Origin: Zymoseptoria tritici IPO323
Lineage: Eukaryota; Ascomycota; Dothideomycetes; Mycosphaerellales; Mycosphaerellaceae
NCBI RefSeq assembly: GCF_000219625.1
Contig: NC_018218.1
Coordinates: 5,518,001-5,582,000, forward strand
Direction of reading: 5' to 3'
Length of the DNA stretch: 64,000 bases
In this document: positions 1-12,155 of the stretch, piece by piece
Position numbering within the stretch: the stretch's first letter is position 1
Layout: each line of letters begins with the position of its first letter
Position numbers and translations under genes: made by a program
The notes under the pieces: model-generated
The model's database searches: none
Told to the model about the DNA's origin: nothing
The model's input: only the letters and a program-made list of their open reading frames with translations

Positions 1-3000
1 AGAGAATGGCACTGCTGAGGCCGAAGCTGAGCCAATCGAGGGTGAGTATTGTGGGATCGCGGATACGGATAAGGCTGATCAATCGATCTAGACTGGGGCT
101 CATTTGCTGCCGTCGGAAAGAAGGGCAAGAAGAAGAAGGGCAAAGATATTGAGCCAGAGCCCGAACCTGAGCCCGTCGTTGAGGTTCCCGCACCGGTCGA
201 AGCTGCGCCTGAAGACGATTGGGGTGGCTTTACGACAACGAAAAAGAAGAAGGGCAAGAAAGGCAAGGAGGTTGAGCCTGAGCCAGAACCTGAGCCCGTT
301 GTTGAGATTCCAGCACCGGTCGAAGCTGCGCCTGAAGAAGATTGGGGTGGCTTTACGACAACGAAAAAGAAGAAGGGCAAGAAAGGCAAGGAGGTTGAAC
401 CTGAGCCAGAACCTGAGCCCGTCGTGGAAGTGGTCGAGCCAGCTCCAGCTGCGGAGGCCGAGGATCCTTGGAGTTCTTTTGCGACCGTCGGTATGTTTTG
501 GAGGGCGCAGCGACGAATGTTCGTGCTCTGATCATCTTTACAGGCAAGAAGAAGAAAGGTAAGAAGGGCAAGGAGGTCGAGCCAGAACCTGAACCTGAGC
601 CTGTCGTGGAAGTGGTCGAGCCAGCTCCAGCCGCGGAGGCCGAGGATCCTTGGGGCTCATTCGCGACTGTCGGTATGTTTTCGAGGTCCTGTCGACTTAT
701 ATATGTGTTCTGACGGCATTCATAGGCAAGAAGAAGAAAGGCAAAAAGGGCAAGGAGATCGAGCCAGAACCGGAACCCGAGCCTGAAGTCGTCGTACCTC
801 CACCAGAGCCCGAGCCTGAAGACGACTGGTTATCTGGAAGCAAGAAGGACAAGGACAAGAAGAAGAAAAAGGGCAAAGTGAGTGCAAATCTCTCAATCTC
901 TATTGTTATTGCGATCAAATTCCACAGCCCGACGAATCGGAAACGGCTTGGGACCCCTTTCGGGGTTAAAGTTGCTCGAATCCGGGGTAGTGGGCGATCG
1001 TGGCTGCCGAGGCGCTCAGACCTCGTAATCTCGATGTGTGGCGCATGCGCTTGCATACTCGATAGGAGGGGAGACGTCGTCGCGTTCTGCCTTACTACCT
1101 TACGCCATGATCTGACCATGGTCCATGACTTACGTCGCATCTCCGCGCTACAGGCCATCTGTCCTGTTCGACCACCACCATCATGTACTGATCAGCCTCG
1201 CGCGCACAGAACGAACCTGTCTCGCCAGACCCGCCGAAGGACGAGATGAAGTTCGACGACATCAGCCTCAACGACGACAAGGCCGCACCGAAACTCGACT
1301 TGGATCTAGGAGACTTTGGTGGTGGAACTGAGAAGTCGGAAAGCAAGGGATTCAGCTTTGGTGGCTGGGGAGGAGGATGGGGTTCCGGTGCAGTGAAGTC
1401 GTGGGGATTCGGCAGCAGTGCCGATACGCCGAAAGAGGAGCCAAAGATTGAGGATACCTCCTGGAGCTTCGCGGCAGTGGATGACAAGAAGGACAAAAAG
1501 AAGAAGAAGTCTGGCAGTGCATTCGACTTCGGCTTCGATGCAGTCGGCGACGAGGGTGATGCTGGCACAGTGGACTTTGGCGATGCAAAAGTCGAGCCCG
1601 TAGCAGAAGAGGATCCATGGTCAGGCTTCTCAGCTGCAGGCAAGAAGGACAAGAAGAAGAAGAAAGGTGCGATCGAACCCGAGCCTGTGGTAGAGGTCCC
1701 GCCGCCTCCGCCTCCGCCTCCGCCTCCTGTCGAGGAGAAGCCGGCCGACGATCCATGGGGAGGATTCAGCACTGCCACCGGCAAGAAGGACAAGAAGAAG
1801 AAGAAGTCATCTCCTTGGGATGCCGAACCTGAGCCGGAGCCTGTCGTCGTCGTTCCCGAACCTGAACCCGAACCGGTGAAAGAGGAGGACGACACATGGG
1901 GCACTTTTGGCATGTCGGCAAAGGACAAGAAGAAGGCGAAGAAGAATGCCAAGTTGGGCATTGTGGAGGAGAAGGCGCCTGAGCCGGAGCCGGAGGTTGT
2001 GGTCGTGCCGGAGACGAAGGTGGAGGATGCGTTCGATGGCTGGGGCACAACAACCAAGAAGGGCAAGAAGGATAAGAAGAAGAGCACCTTCGATTGGGCA
2101 GAAGAAGCAACGCCTGATCCTGTTGTCGAGGTTCCTCCTCCACCACCTGCTGAGCCTGAGCCTGCTGCGACCGACTGGCTTGGAGGTGGATGGGGAGAGA
2201 CAACCAAGAAAAAGAAGGGCAAGAAGGGAGCGGTCGAAGAAGTCCCGCCACCGCCTCCACCTCCTGTCATACCCGAGCCTGCGCCCGCTGACGAAGACTG
2301 GTTCAGTGGGTTTGGAACGAAGAAGGACAAGAAGAGCAAGAAAGTCGTCGAGCCGGTGGTTCCTGATCCACCCGCAGTTGAGCCAGAGGCAATTATAGAG
2401 CCAAAGGTGGAGGAAGATGATTGGACGAACTCATGGTCTACAGGGACGAAGAAGAAGGACAAGAAAGGCAGCAAGTCAAAAGGCATTGTTGAAGTGGTGG
2501 ATCCTAGTCCTGGCGCGTCGGTGCTTCTGCCGGAGTCCGTGCAGGAGAAACCGGCCGAGGATGATCCTTGGTCGAGCTGGACGACTGGTAAGAAGGAGAA
2601 GAAGAAGGGCAAGAAGGGATCTCTTGAGCCCGAAGTACCCGCAATTCTGGAGATCGAAGACAAGCCTGCCGAAGAGCCTGCTGTAGACTTACTGGACGCG
2701 GGTGATGACGATCTCTGGGCGACCACGACGACCAAGAAGAAGGACAAGAAGGACAAGAAAGGATCGAAGATTGTTGAGGTTCCAAAAGTCGAAGAAGTCA
2801 AATTGTCCAAGACCAAGTCGAAGGACTCAAAGGAGTCAAAAGAGTCTCCAGACGATATCATCGAGATTGTCGAAGAGCCGCTCCCGTCACCGAAAGAGGA
2901 GAAGAAGTCAGCAGGCTGGGGCATCTGGGGCAGCAGCACGACCAAGACTCCGCCCAAGAAAGAGACGTCCAAGGAGAAGCGAGAGCGTGAGAAGAAGGAA

Positions 3001-5886
3001 AAGGAAGAGAAAGAAAAGGAGGAAGCTGCTGAAGCACAACGCAAGGCAGATGAGGAAATGTTCGCTGCTGCGCTTGATGAGGATCCCGATGGGCTTCTGG
3101 ATCTAATGGACGATCCGGTGCCCGTGATCACCAAGAAATCATCGTCGAAGGACAAGGACAAGGACAGCAAAAAGAAGACATCCAAAGTGGAGAGCAAGTC
3201 CAGCAAGAAGGAGCCCACACCAGAGCCCGAGCCCGAGCCCGAACCAGAACCAGAACCAGAGGCATCTCCACCCGAAGAACCCAAAAAGGCTGACGGATGG
3301 GGATTCTGGGGCTCGTCCCTAAAAGCCGGAAAGAAAGCCACACCCGCAACGGACGCTAAGAGTAAGATTGGAAAGGATCCGTGGGCCAATGAGGAAGCAG
3401 ACGTCGCGGCCTTACCGAAGATGCCAGACGTCCTTTCGGACAACGATAACAAGAAATCCTTGTCCAAGTCCACGGCTGCTGACGCATCGATGGCGAAGAC
3501 CAAGACTGCTGCGGGCAAGACGTCGTCGTCGATTCAGGATCGCATCAAGGCTTTGCAAGCGGAGCCGATTGATGCCAAGAAGTCGTCCAAAAGCAAGGCT
3601 AGCGCTGCTGTTGTCCCACTGCCTGAACCTGAGCCGGAACCGGAACCGGAACCTGTTGTGGTCGTCGAGAAGAAGTCGAAGAAGTCCGCATTGGCGTCCA
3701 GCAAGGCCGAGAAGGAAAAGAAGAAGACGTCACCGGATCTCAAGCCTTTGGATTCACCTGTGCCGGGTGGCTTCCCTGGCGCTGACTTACTCGACGACGT
3801 CCCGGAGAAAGACACATCAAAGAAGTCATCATCCAAAGACAAGAAAGTCTCGAGTAAATCTGCCGACAAGAAGACGAAGGCGAAAGAACCCATCATCGTT
3901 GAAGCGCCCGTCGTTCCTGATCTCCTGGACCTCGACGACGCGCCCGAAGACCGCGTCAAGCCCAAGTCGAGCAAGAAGGAGCGACCGAAAGTCGTACGCG
4001 ACCAAGGAAGTTCATCTTGGGGCTTTTGGGGCGCGACACCTGCGAAGAAGTCACCTTCCAAGGAGGAAGCCGTCTCGCCAAGTGCAAAGGAACGTCCCTC
4101 TGGACTCTCGCGATCCAAGTCGGCGCGCAAGGCGTCGGATAAAGATCCGCTCGACAAGACCTCCGATCCTTCGGGCTCCGACAAAGGCGATAAGAGGGAC
4201 TCCAAGTCTCGGCCGAGTGCGTCTCGTGGCTTCTCCATGTTCGGCACGCCGTCCCGCTCCAAGTCGACGCGGGACCCCACTTCGGCAAAGAAATTGAGTT
4301 CGCGCCGTCAGTCAGTTGCTGTTGATGAATCCGGACTGGTGTCTCCCGCTGCGGCAGATAAGGAGATGTCAACCAAGGCTGCCAAGGTCATGGGTGTCAA
4401 CCGTTCCAAGTCTACCAAGGAGAAGACCACCCGCAAGATCCCGGATCCCTACCCGATCGACTCGGACGACATGATTGTTGTTGATGGTCCGGAAGACTCG
4501 GCGAAGGATATCGATGATCGCAAAGAGAGAAAGAAGTCGAGCAAATCCAAGCGGCAGTCGACGTACATGTCTGGTGGTCTCAATGGCGAAGCTGATGCAT
4601 TTCCGAACGCTGATGAGGCGCGCGGTATGGATGATGATCTTGCTGAAAGACCTGGACTTGTGCGTCGGGGCACCTCGAGCGCCAAGAAGGCGGGTCTCAT
4701 GGGTGGTCTCTTTGGCGCCTTCGGTGCGCGACCTACTCCCGATCGTCGCCAAAGCAAGGCTTACGAGACTGAAGACGGTGCTGGTCGCAAGCGAGGCTCC
4801 GTCGACGATGAAGACTCCAAGCGTCTTCGTCGAGATGATCGCAAAGTCAACAGGTCCTCCCGTAAGCCTTCTGACGAAGGTACTGCGGCTGACGTTGAAG
4901 ATCCTGAGGTGCGTGAAGCGCGCCGAAGGGAACGTCGCCAGAGACGCGAGCATGAGGCTGCTGTGGCAGAAGCCAAAGCTGCTAGGCAACGTGAAAAGGA
5001 AGACGCTCAGCGCGCAAAGGCTCAGGCCGAGGAGGATGAACGGGAGGCTCGCCGACAGGAGGAGAAACGTGCTCGTCGTGCGGAACGAGAATCTCGTCGT
5101 GCGGAGGAAGAGCGCCTCGCTCGTGAGGAGGATCAGGCGCGTGAGGAACGCCGCGCACGACGTCGTGAAAAGGACCGTCAGCGCGCTGAGGAAGCGGCTG
5201 CTGCTGCTGCCGCGGCAACCCATACTCGTCCATCGCGACCTAAACCCGACCGTCGCCGCTCAACTTACGTCGACACTCCCTCCGAAGAAGAAGCCCGCCG
5301 CGCCCGTCGAGAAGAACGACGCTCGCGCCGCAGCGTTGATCCTACATCTCCACCCGCCGACAACAAAGACCGACCTCGCGCCTCCCGCCGTCGCTCCGAC
5401 TATCCGGACGAACACATCTCCTCCCGCTACGCTGAACCTCCCGCTCCCATCAACCCCGTCGCCCAAGCCATCAAGAAAGGAGGCGACAAAACCGCTTCTT
5501 GGGTGCACTCAATCAGCAACTCCGACCCGGATCCTCCTCCGATCGAAGGCACCGTCTTAGATGTACCTTATCACGCGGACGATGGCGTTCCGGACCGACA
5601 TCCGTTGGAAGGAGAGGATACCACGGCAAGGGAGATGAGAGCGACGCAGAGACGGAGGAAGGAGAGAGAGGGCGGTGGGGACGATGGCAGACGCAGAAGG
5701 AGAGATGAGGAGGGCGTTGGGCGGAGCAGTGATGGCGACTCCGGGCGGAGGAAATCGAGTTATGCGCCGGTGAACAGCATGGGCGCGGGCGATATGGGCG
5801 GGAGGGGCTTTGATGGACGACCGGGGATGGGTGGAAGGGGAGAGAGTAAGAGGGGAAGTTGGTTGAAGAAGATGACGGGATTTTGA
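1..5886 (+). CDS. Giant lysine-rich W/KKKKGKK repeat protein, 5' partial
   Basis: Function not recognised. The gene enters from the left edge. Exons read as <1-41, 92-490, 544-672, 726-877 and 1210-5886, all joining in frame. The N-terminal half has about sixteen tandem units, each an acidic/Trp core (DPWGSF, DDWGGF, DGWG, DDWLSG), a basic block (KKDKKKKKG, KKKKGKKGK) and an EPEPEPEPVVEV or poly-Pro spacer. Three later units carry a WG(F/I)WG core (about 2918, 3300, 4020). The C-terminal third is an Arg/Glu-rich probable coiled coil (4900-5220) followed by Ser/Arg-rich sequence and ends SWLKKMTGF. The whole protein looks disordered and polyampholytic. There is no enzyme domain, signal peptide or membrane segment. 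A scaffold or tether role, as for leashin-type fungal proteins, is only a guess. Gene reality is strongly supported by the spliced reading frame and repeat conservation. Confidence 0.8.
491..725 (+). repeat. Duplicated exon-intron unit inside the repeat gene
   Basis: Two 53-base introns (491-543 and 673-725) interrupt consecutive repeat units at the same codon phase, after GCG-ACN-GTC-G. They share the start GTATGTTTT and a similar length and layout, and the exon between them (544-672) repeats the preceding exon almost codon for codon. The arrangement shows tandem duplication of a unit carrying its own intron. Confidence 0.75.
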
Positions 5887-6933
5887 TTCGTGGTGGTTTC
5901 TGCATTGCGATGGAGATCTGGAAATTTATGGATGCATTCGAGGATTTGATGTTGGTGTTGCTGGGCAGTGAAAGAGTTATGTGATACCCTTTGGCTATAT
6001 TAGCGATGTTCTTGCGCGTTATGTAGCTTGCCAATCGATCGCATTACTGTCTCCCGCGCCGTATGTCGGACATCACGTTCATGTTCCACTTGAGAGGAAT
6101 CTTCGACGGGAGAATCTCGGAAGGAGTTGTCGATTAGACAGGATAGTCCGCGGACAGGGAGAAATTAACATTGGAGCACGGGAGGCGTGGATCGAAAAGA
6201 CTGAGCAAAAGATTCGATCAGCGGAGCGGACGAGCGTCCATCCCGACGGGCTTCCGGCTGAGTTGAAGTACTTGATGACCATAGTTCGCGGAATCTGTGG
6301 CAATGGACTTCCCGAATATCGGCGTTGGCAACGGGTAAATGCGAAGAAGACCAGGCCAGAGGAGTGCCTGGTGCTTCAAGAATCGATCCCAGGAGTTGAG
6401 ACGGGAACGAGAGCGGGTATGCGGTTCATTTTCTGTCCAAACCCGGGTTTGGTTGACGCTGTCGTGGAGGCAGAAGTTGGCGACGACGTGGAGGATGAGA
6501 TTTGTCGAGTGCTTGGGCTAAAGCGTGGAGTCTTGGGTAAGTTAGCGGGCAAATAGGAGTTGAGGCAGAGAGTTTGGGCGGCCACAGATACTAGGGTCAA
6601 GGTCGTGTTCAGCCTGGAGGACTTCCGGAAGGGAAGCGCGTGATTGGCAATGGGTAGAGGGACATGTGATGGATCTGGACTCGCTGTTTGATCAGCAAAG
6701 CATGTAGCCAGTAGTTAATGTCATAAGCGATGCTGTAAAGAACAAATCAGTGGGCCAGACATCGAGTCGTGGTCCCGATGCTTCGTGATGTTGCTTCCGT
6801 CTGCAAGGGAGGTGAACTGTTCAGCGGTCTGGTATCACTGCTCACCGGGACATATCTTTCGCCAACGCAAGGTAAGGCATGGCCTCATGAAGCAGACTCC
6901 AGGATCTCGAACAAGAGATGTGCTTTCCAATGT
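5887..6933. other. Intergenic 1 kb with one weak ORF
   Basis: This stretch separates the 3' end of the repeat gene from the 3' end of a convergent transporter. A 191-codon open frame on the plus strand (5981-6556) has no motif I recognise, no clear start context and ordinary composition; it may be chance. No RNA gene or repeat was seen. Confidence 0.4.
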
Positions 6934-8718
6934 CTAGACCATCTCTACATACTCTTCCACGTGCTCCTTAAATCCAGCATGTTTCTCATCGTCCTTAGTA
7001 TCCACTCCTGGAATTGAGTGGGGACCGTCGAAGACCTCAGAAATTTCTTCAAGGCTATAGCCACGAGTCTCTGGAAACGTGAAGTAAGTCACGGCCAGGA
7101 AGACGACCTGAAATGCAGTGTCAGTCATTGTACCATGGTAACGACACAAGGCGGGTCATACCAGCAGGCAGCAAAAGACGATGTAATATCTCCATCCGAT
7201 ATTCTCGAGACCGATCGGATTGACAAAAGCTGCTATCACGAGGGAGCAGTAGATCGACAAGAGCTCGCAGGTCAATCCTTTGGACCTGTTTCATCATTAG
7301 CTATACCAGATGGCCCGGGGATATCTGAGCTCACCTGATGGAGTACGGGAAGATCTCTGTGGGGTAGGACATCAAGAGCGGCGTGAAACTGCAGTCGTAC
7401 CCAAAGTAGAATACGAAGAAACACACGATGACCACGATCCCTGCCGCCTCGGATCCGGTCTTGTCATTCACCGCTGAACATGCTGTCCACACGATGTACG
7501 AGAACAACATCACCACCCCAGAGAAGTTGAAAAGTGTTCGACGACCGACCCGATCTACCATGAATGCTGCGCTTAGAGCCGCCGCGAAGTTGAAGATCTG
7601 CAGTGAAGGTCAGTGGTCATTGTCAGCGGCAATCTACGACCAGCATACCTGTAGCAATCCATTGATCAGAGTTTGCATGAATGGATCCGTGATCCCAACG
7701 GTGTCCAAGACCAGGGTTAGATAGTATGACACAACGCCAATGCCGTTCCATTGAGCCATCGCTCCAAGGGAAACAGCGATGAACAGTCGTTTCCTGTTTC
7801 CTGGAGTGGCAATCAGGTTACTCCAGCCTGTTGCTTTCGCTGCTCGCTCCATACCAATGGCTTCAACGATCTCTGCCATCTCACGAACGACCAGTGGACT
7901 CTGTGAGTCGCCATCGGCATGGTACTTGGACAAAATATCCAAGGCTTCACTGTTGCGGTCTTTCGAGACCAGCCATCGAGGGCTTTCCGGGAGGAAGTAC
8001 CAGAATCCAAGTTGAACACCAGGGTAGCCTGCTTGGAGGATGGTGGGTATTCTCCACGACCAGCTTGAATTGTAAGATTGCGTCCCGAACGTCGTCCAAC
8101 TTGCCAGAATTGCCCCGAGGTAGTACAGAGTCCAGTATGCAGACGTATACTTCCCGCGGTGCGTCGGATAGGCCAGTTCAGCCAGTAGAAGTGGGCTCGG
8201 CTGTGCAGCAAACATGCCCGCAGCTCCGACAACGAATCTTGACACGACAAATTGCTCCAATGTGCCTGCTGTCGCTTGTATGGCCGTCGCTAGCATGACA
8301 CCGAGGATCCCAGCGAGTAGGACTTTCTTGCGACCGAATCGATCAGAGCATGATCCCACGATTGGCAAAGCAACAACGGAACCGATCGACTGAGCAGCGT
8401 TGACCAGCCCAAGAAGAGCGCCTTTTGGGTTGCCGAAGTAATTCTGCCACTGCTGAGTATTAGCTACGCTGGGTCGAGTCGGGACTCGAAGCGACGCACT
8501 TGGGGTAATGCTTGAAGGCCGTTCATCAAAGATCCATCGTACCCAGCAACACTGCTCGAAAGCAACGGCACCAGCAATATGAGGTTTAGTTGCAGCAAAT
8601 GGGGCACCTGGAACCAGTACTTGTCTGTCCGGGGAAGCACCTCTGCCAGTCTATGCCCGACGATTAGAGCGTCCTTCATCTTGTCGAAATCTGGGGATGC
8701 CGGACACCGGGGCAGCAA
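6934..8718 (-). CDS. MFS sugar transporter, lactose/hexose permease-like
   Basis: Plasma-membrane sugar:proton symporter of the sugar-porter family. Five exons join in frame across introns 8499-8453, 7648-7598, 7334-7286 and 7161-7108 (47-54 bases; branch sites such as GCTAATAC). Visible family signatures: GYDGSLMNGLQALPQ in TM1, DRFGRKK after TM2, PESPRWL in the central loop, DRVGRRTLF in the mid loop and PETRGYSLEEI at the C-terminus. Length (about 520 residues) and twelve predicted helices fit the family. The start is the first Met of the frame at 8718; a Met fourteen codons in (MKDALIVGHRL) is equally plausible. It lies upstream of, and in the same orientation as, the xylitol-dehydrogenase-type gene, which suggests pentose or polyol uptake, but the substrate cannot be read from sequence. 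Confidence 0.9.
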
Positions 8719-9061
8719 TATCGATCAAGGCGTGTTGATCAAGTAGTCGGAGCTCGGCTCGCCTTCCTCGAACGTATTCTGCAGACCCCGTGTCGAGGCT
8801 TTGCCGATGCTGGGCATCCTGCGTATGTTGTATGCAGCAGTATCTCCCCACATGAAGCAATGCGGAGAAGCGGAGGCTGGAAGCGCACACATGTCTGGGC
8901 CTGCATAAGCAGATCGCCAACCCTTTTCCGTGGCGCGTTCGGTGGGAATTGCGCCGAGCTTGCCTTGCATGTATCTGTGGTAGTATTCATCCGTTTGGTC
9001 TCTGTGGTTTCAAGCAGTCATCTTGGCCATTGTTGAATTGATATGGAATAGAGCTTGCGGA
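8719..9061. promoter_or_regulatory. Transporter promoter region
   Basis: This 343-base gap lies between the transporter start and the stop of the dehydrogenase gene, both on the minus strand. It must hold the transporter promoter and the dehydrogenase 3' end. Short open frames here show no family signal. No distinct motif was recognised. Confidence 0.4.
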
Positions 9062-10313
9062 TCACTCCACTCCAGCTATGATAACCTTGAAGACATCCGG
9101 GTGCGCGGCCTTTACCAGCTCGAATGCCTCTTCTGCTTGCTCAAACTTGTAGCGGTTTGTGATCAGCCGCTTCACATCGATCTTCCCAGAAGCGACCAAG
9201 TCCACCGCAGCCGGATAGCATCCTGCGGTGTATCGGATTGATCCCTTGATGATGAGTCCCCGGATGCAAGCTGTAGTGATCGGGAATGTCACGTTCTCTT
9301 TGCCCATGCCTGCTTGAACGTACGTCCCGCCCTTTCGAGCCACGAATACTCCTGTCTGAATGCAAGCTTCAGCGCCAGTGCACTCTAGAACAGCATCAGG
9401 ACCCTCGCCAAGTTCAAAATTCTCCTTGATCAGCTCGGCAATCTTCTCAGAATGCTGAATTGGATCGGCACCGTGCTCGGCCTTGGGAGGCAAGTAAACG
9501 TAGTCGGCTCCGAAAGTCTTCGCAAAATCGAGTCTGGACTGTACGACGTCGATGCCCACAACCTTCTTCGCTCCGTAGGCTTTGGCGACAGCTTGACACA
9601 TCACACCAATTGGACCACAGCCCATGACGAGGACGGTCTGACCGGCCTTGAGATCCGCGACTTTGCAAATTTGGACGGCGACTGCTGTTGGTTCGACAAG
9701 TGCACCCTCTTCCATCGTCATATGATCTGGGATCGGGTAGACATAGTCAGAGGCGACAATGTAATATTTGGCCAATGTACCATCCCACGGTGGGGTAGCT
9801 GCGAACACGGTATCAGCGCAGAGATTGTACGCGCCGCTTCGACAGTGGTCGCAACGTCGGCATGGAACTCCTGGCTCAATAGCAACTCGGTCTCCAACTT
9901 TGACATTCTTGACAGCGGTTCCGACTTCGGCGACAATCCCTTCGTGATTGTTAGCATATCGTTCCAACTCAACACTTCGTTCAACAGACCGGCGCTTTCA
10001 TGGCCGAGGATGATCGGACTTTTCAATACGAAGTCGCCAATTCTTCCACGTTGCCAGTAGTGAACCTGGAAACGCGATGTGAGCAAACGATCCAATGCCC
10101 CTCACGAGTTACCTACGTCGGATCCGCAAATGCCAGTCTGACGAATATGCACTCTCACATCGTAAGCATCTCGCAATTGCGGGATGGGTCGATCTTCGAA
10201 AGCCACGTTCTTGACCGATCTCAGCACAAAGGCCGGATTCTGTGGTTCGTCAGTACTTTGTGTTGATACATCGACCGTGCAAGGAATCATACTTTCTCGG
10301 TCGCATTGGCCAT
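9062..10313 (-). CDS. Zinc-dependent polyol dehydrogenase, xylitol dehydrogenase type
   Basis: Medium-chain dehydrogenase that would oxidise a polyol such as xylitol to the ketose with NAD+. Start ATG at 10313; introns 10292-10240, 10116-10066 and 9989-9940 keep the frame. N-terminal catalytic-zinc residues lie in TGICGSD-VHYW and GHESAG, the structural zinc lobe is CRRCDHCRSGAYNLC, and the Rossmann motif GCGPIGV is followed by an acidic residue in VVGIDVV, as expected for NAD rather than NADP. The C-terminal VASGKIDVKRLIT resembles the xylitol/sorbitol dehydrogenase family throughout. The donor of the third intron is GTCTGT, weaker than usual. L-arabinitol or sorbitol dehydrogenase are alternatives. 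It shares a 430-base divergent promoter with an SDR. Confidence 0.92.
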
Positions 10314-10743
10314 GATGTTGTGCTCCGTTGGAGTCGAGGAAGAGATGCTCTCGCTTTGGTGAATGTGCAGCCTTGACCATCTGTGGGTCTGCCTCTCCGA
10401 GACCAAATGGCAACTTGTGCGAGAGCTTTGCAACGCCGCGCATTGAGGTGGAGCGATATGTGCTTTTCCCGGACAGCGTTCCCTTCCAACCTGCATACGC
10501 ATCAGACGCCGACCGGAAATGTTTATCAGTTGCATAACAGGACAGAGCTTCGGTTCGGGGCAATATCAACCGAGAGGCATCTGGATCTCCACTGCGAGCT
10601 TCGGAGACGCGGATGCGGATGTCTGTGCATGAGCAAGTCCTTGTTCATTCACAAGGTCCGCCACTTTTCGAGTGTCTGACGACTCCTCTTATTTGTATTG
10701 CAGCCGTCGAGTACGTTGTCGTCACTATCAGTCGCTATTTCAA
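10314..10743. promoter_or_regulatory. Bidirectional promoter, polyol dehydrogenase / SDR
   Basis: This 430-base region separates two divergent start codons (10313 minus, 10744 plus) of two carbohydrate dehydrogenases. The layout suggests co-regulation. No operator could be assigned by eye. Confidence 0.5.
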
Positions 10744-11747
10744 TATGCCGCTCGCGAAACCTCCAAATGCATCGAGTCCAGTCTTGTCCCAATTCCAGCT
10801 GGATGGCAAGGTCGCTGCTGTTACTGGTGGCGCAAGAGGAATCGGGCTCGAAGTTACACGAGCCCTCGCCGAAGCTGGCGCGAAGGTCGCACTGGTTTAC
10901 ACCAGTTCGAAGGACGCCGAAGAGAGCGCTGCAAAACTCACCAGGGAGACCGGATCGACTGTCAAAGCGTACAAATCAGATGTGCGAGACAAGGACACCA
11001 TTACAGCCACCATCGACCAGATCGCGGAAGACTTTGGCCGCCTGGACATCTGCGTGGCTAATGCTGGCATTGCCACCCACCATGACAGTCTGGACTACTC
11101 AGCAGAGCAGTGGCAGGAGATCATGAAAGTCAACTTGGACGGCGCCATGTACACCGCCCAAGCTGCCGGCAAGATCTTCAAGAAGCAAGGGCCTGGTGGT
11201 GGTAGCATGATCTTCACTGCATCGGTGTCGGCCACGCTGGTAAATGTTCCACAAAAGCAAGCGGCGTACAACGCTTCGAAGGCGGCGGTCGTACATCTCG
11301 CAAAGTGCTTGGCTGTTGAGTGGGTCGACTTCGGTCGAGGTAAGAAGTCGTCTTGCGCTTCGAGGATCGTCCGCTGATGGCCCGCAGTCAATTGCATCTC
11401 GCCCGGATTCATCGAGACGGAGAGTGAGTTGACCGTGGTCTCGCATTGTATGGTGAATACTGATGAGCTGTAGTGATCGCTAGCCACCCGAAAGAGTGGA
11501 GAGATCACTGGTCGTTGCTAGTTCCAGCTGGGAGGAACGCTGATCCTGCTGAACTGAAAGGAGTGAGTTCGATTTTGCGCCGTGTCAGTGATCATGTTCT
11601 GACTTGGAGGCTAGGCCTATGTATTCCTGGCGAGTGATGCCTCATCGTATATGACCGGCAAGTCACATCCTGTTCTGCTCGTGAAAGCGGCACTGACCAA
11701 TCGCAGGTGCCAATATCGTGATAGACGGCGGTTACACACTGCCATGA
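10744..11747 (+). CDS. SDR, sorbose/L-xylulose reductase-like
   Basis: NAD(P)-dependent short-chain dehydrogenase. Five exons: introns 11340-11387, 11424-11473, 11563-11614 and 11658-11706. The last intron has a GC donor (GCAAGT) and is needed to reach the conserved C-terminal IDGGYTLP ending. Motifs: cofactor-binding TGGARGIG, NAG (VANAGIA), catalytic Ser in FTASVSA and YNASK. The family match is to fungal sorbose reductase, L-xylulose reductase and mannitol dehydrogenase-like SDRs. The chosen start, MPLAKPPNAS at 10744, fits the family length; an upstream in-frame Met would add an unrelated leader. With the divergent xylitol-dehydrogenase-type gene it could form consecutive steps of pentose/pentitol catabolism, which is inference. 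Confidence 0.9.
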
Positions 11748-12155
11748 ATCTAGCGGGATCTGATTGATGGCAAGGACCCCGTCCGTCCTGACAATAGGCC
11801 GGCGAAGATTGTAGATAATGAAAACATGTCGTAGATGTGCAGATCCGAGCCAATTCAGTGCGTTCTTCTGGTCATCGTCATTCTGAATGGAAAACAAGCA
11901 GCGGTACCTTCCGGTGGCAGACAGGATGTCAGAGCCAGGAACTCGTCGGACAGCTGTGTTGTGATGATGATGGTGACAAGACTTCGAAGAAGTCCGATGT
12001 CGCGTTGAATTGGCGTTCAGTCAGAGAAGAATCCCCTGGGACAAGAAACCTTCGGGACAGGATATATCCGAGTACAAATCCAGGTCAACATCTTCGACTG
12101 TAACATTTATATTGTATATCATATTCGATTACGCCTGGACACAATGCATGCCTCT
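11748..12155. other. Convergent intergenic region
   Basis: This 408-base gap lies between the 3' ends of the SDR and the second sugar transporter. It should contain both terminators; no gene or repeat was seen. Confidence 0.4.

Noticed and set aside
104..562. Arg-rich open frame on the plus strand
   Set aside because: It is an out-of-frame reading of the same repeats and crosses a well-supported intron.
1095..3518. An 807-codon open frame on the minus strand within the repeat gene, rich in Ser, Gly, Phe and Leu
   Set aside because: It is the mirror of the Lys/Glu/Pro repeat codons on the plus strand, where splicing and repeat conservation support the real gene. It has no domain.
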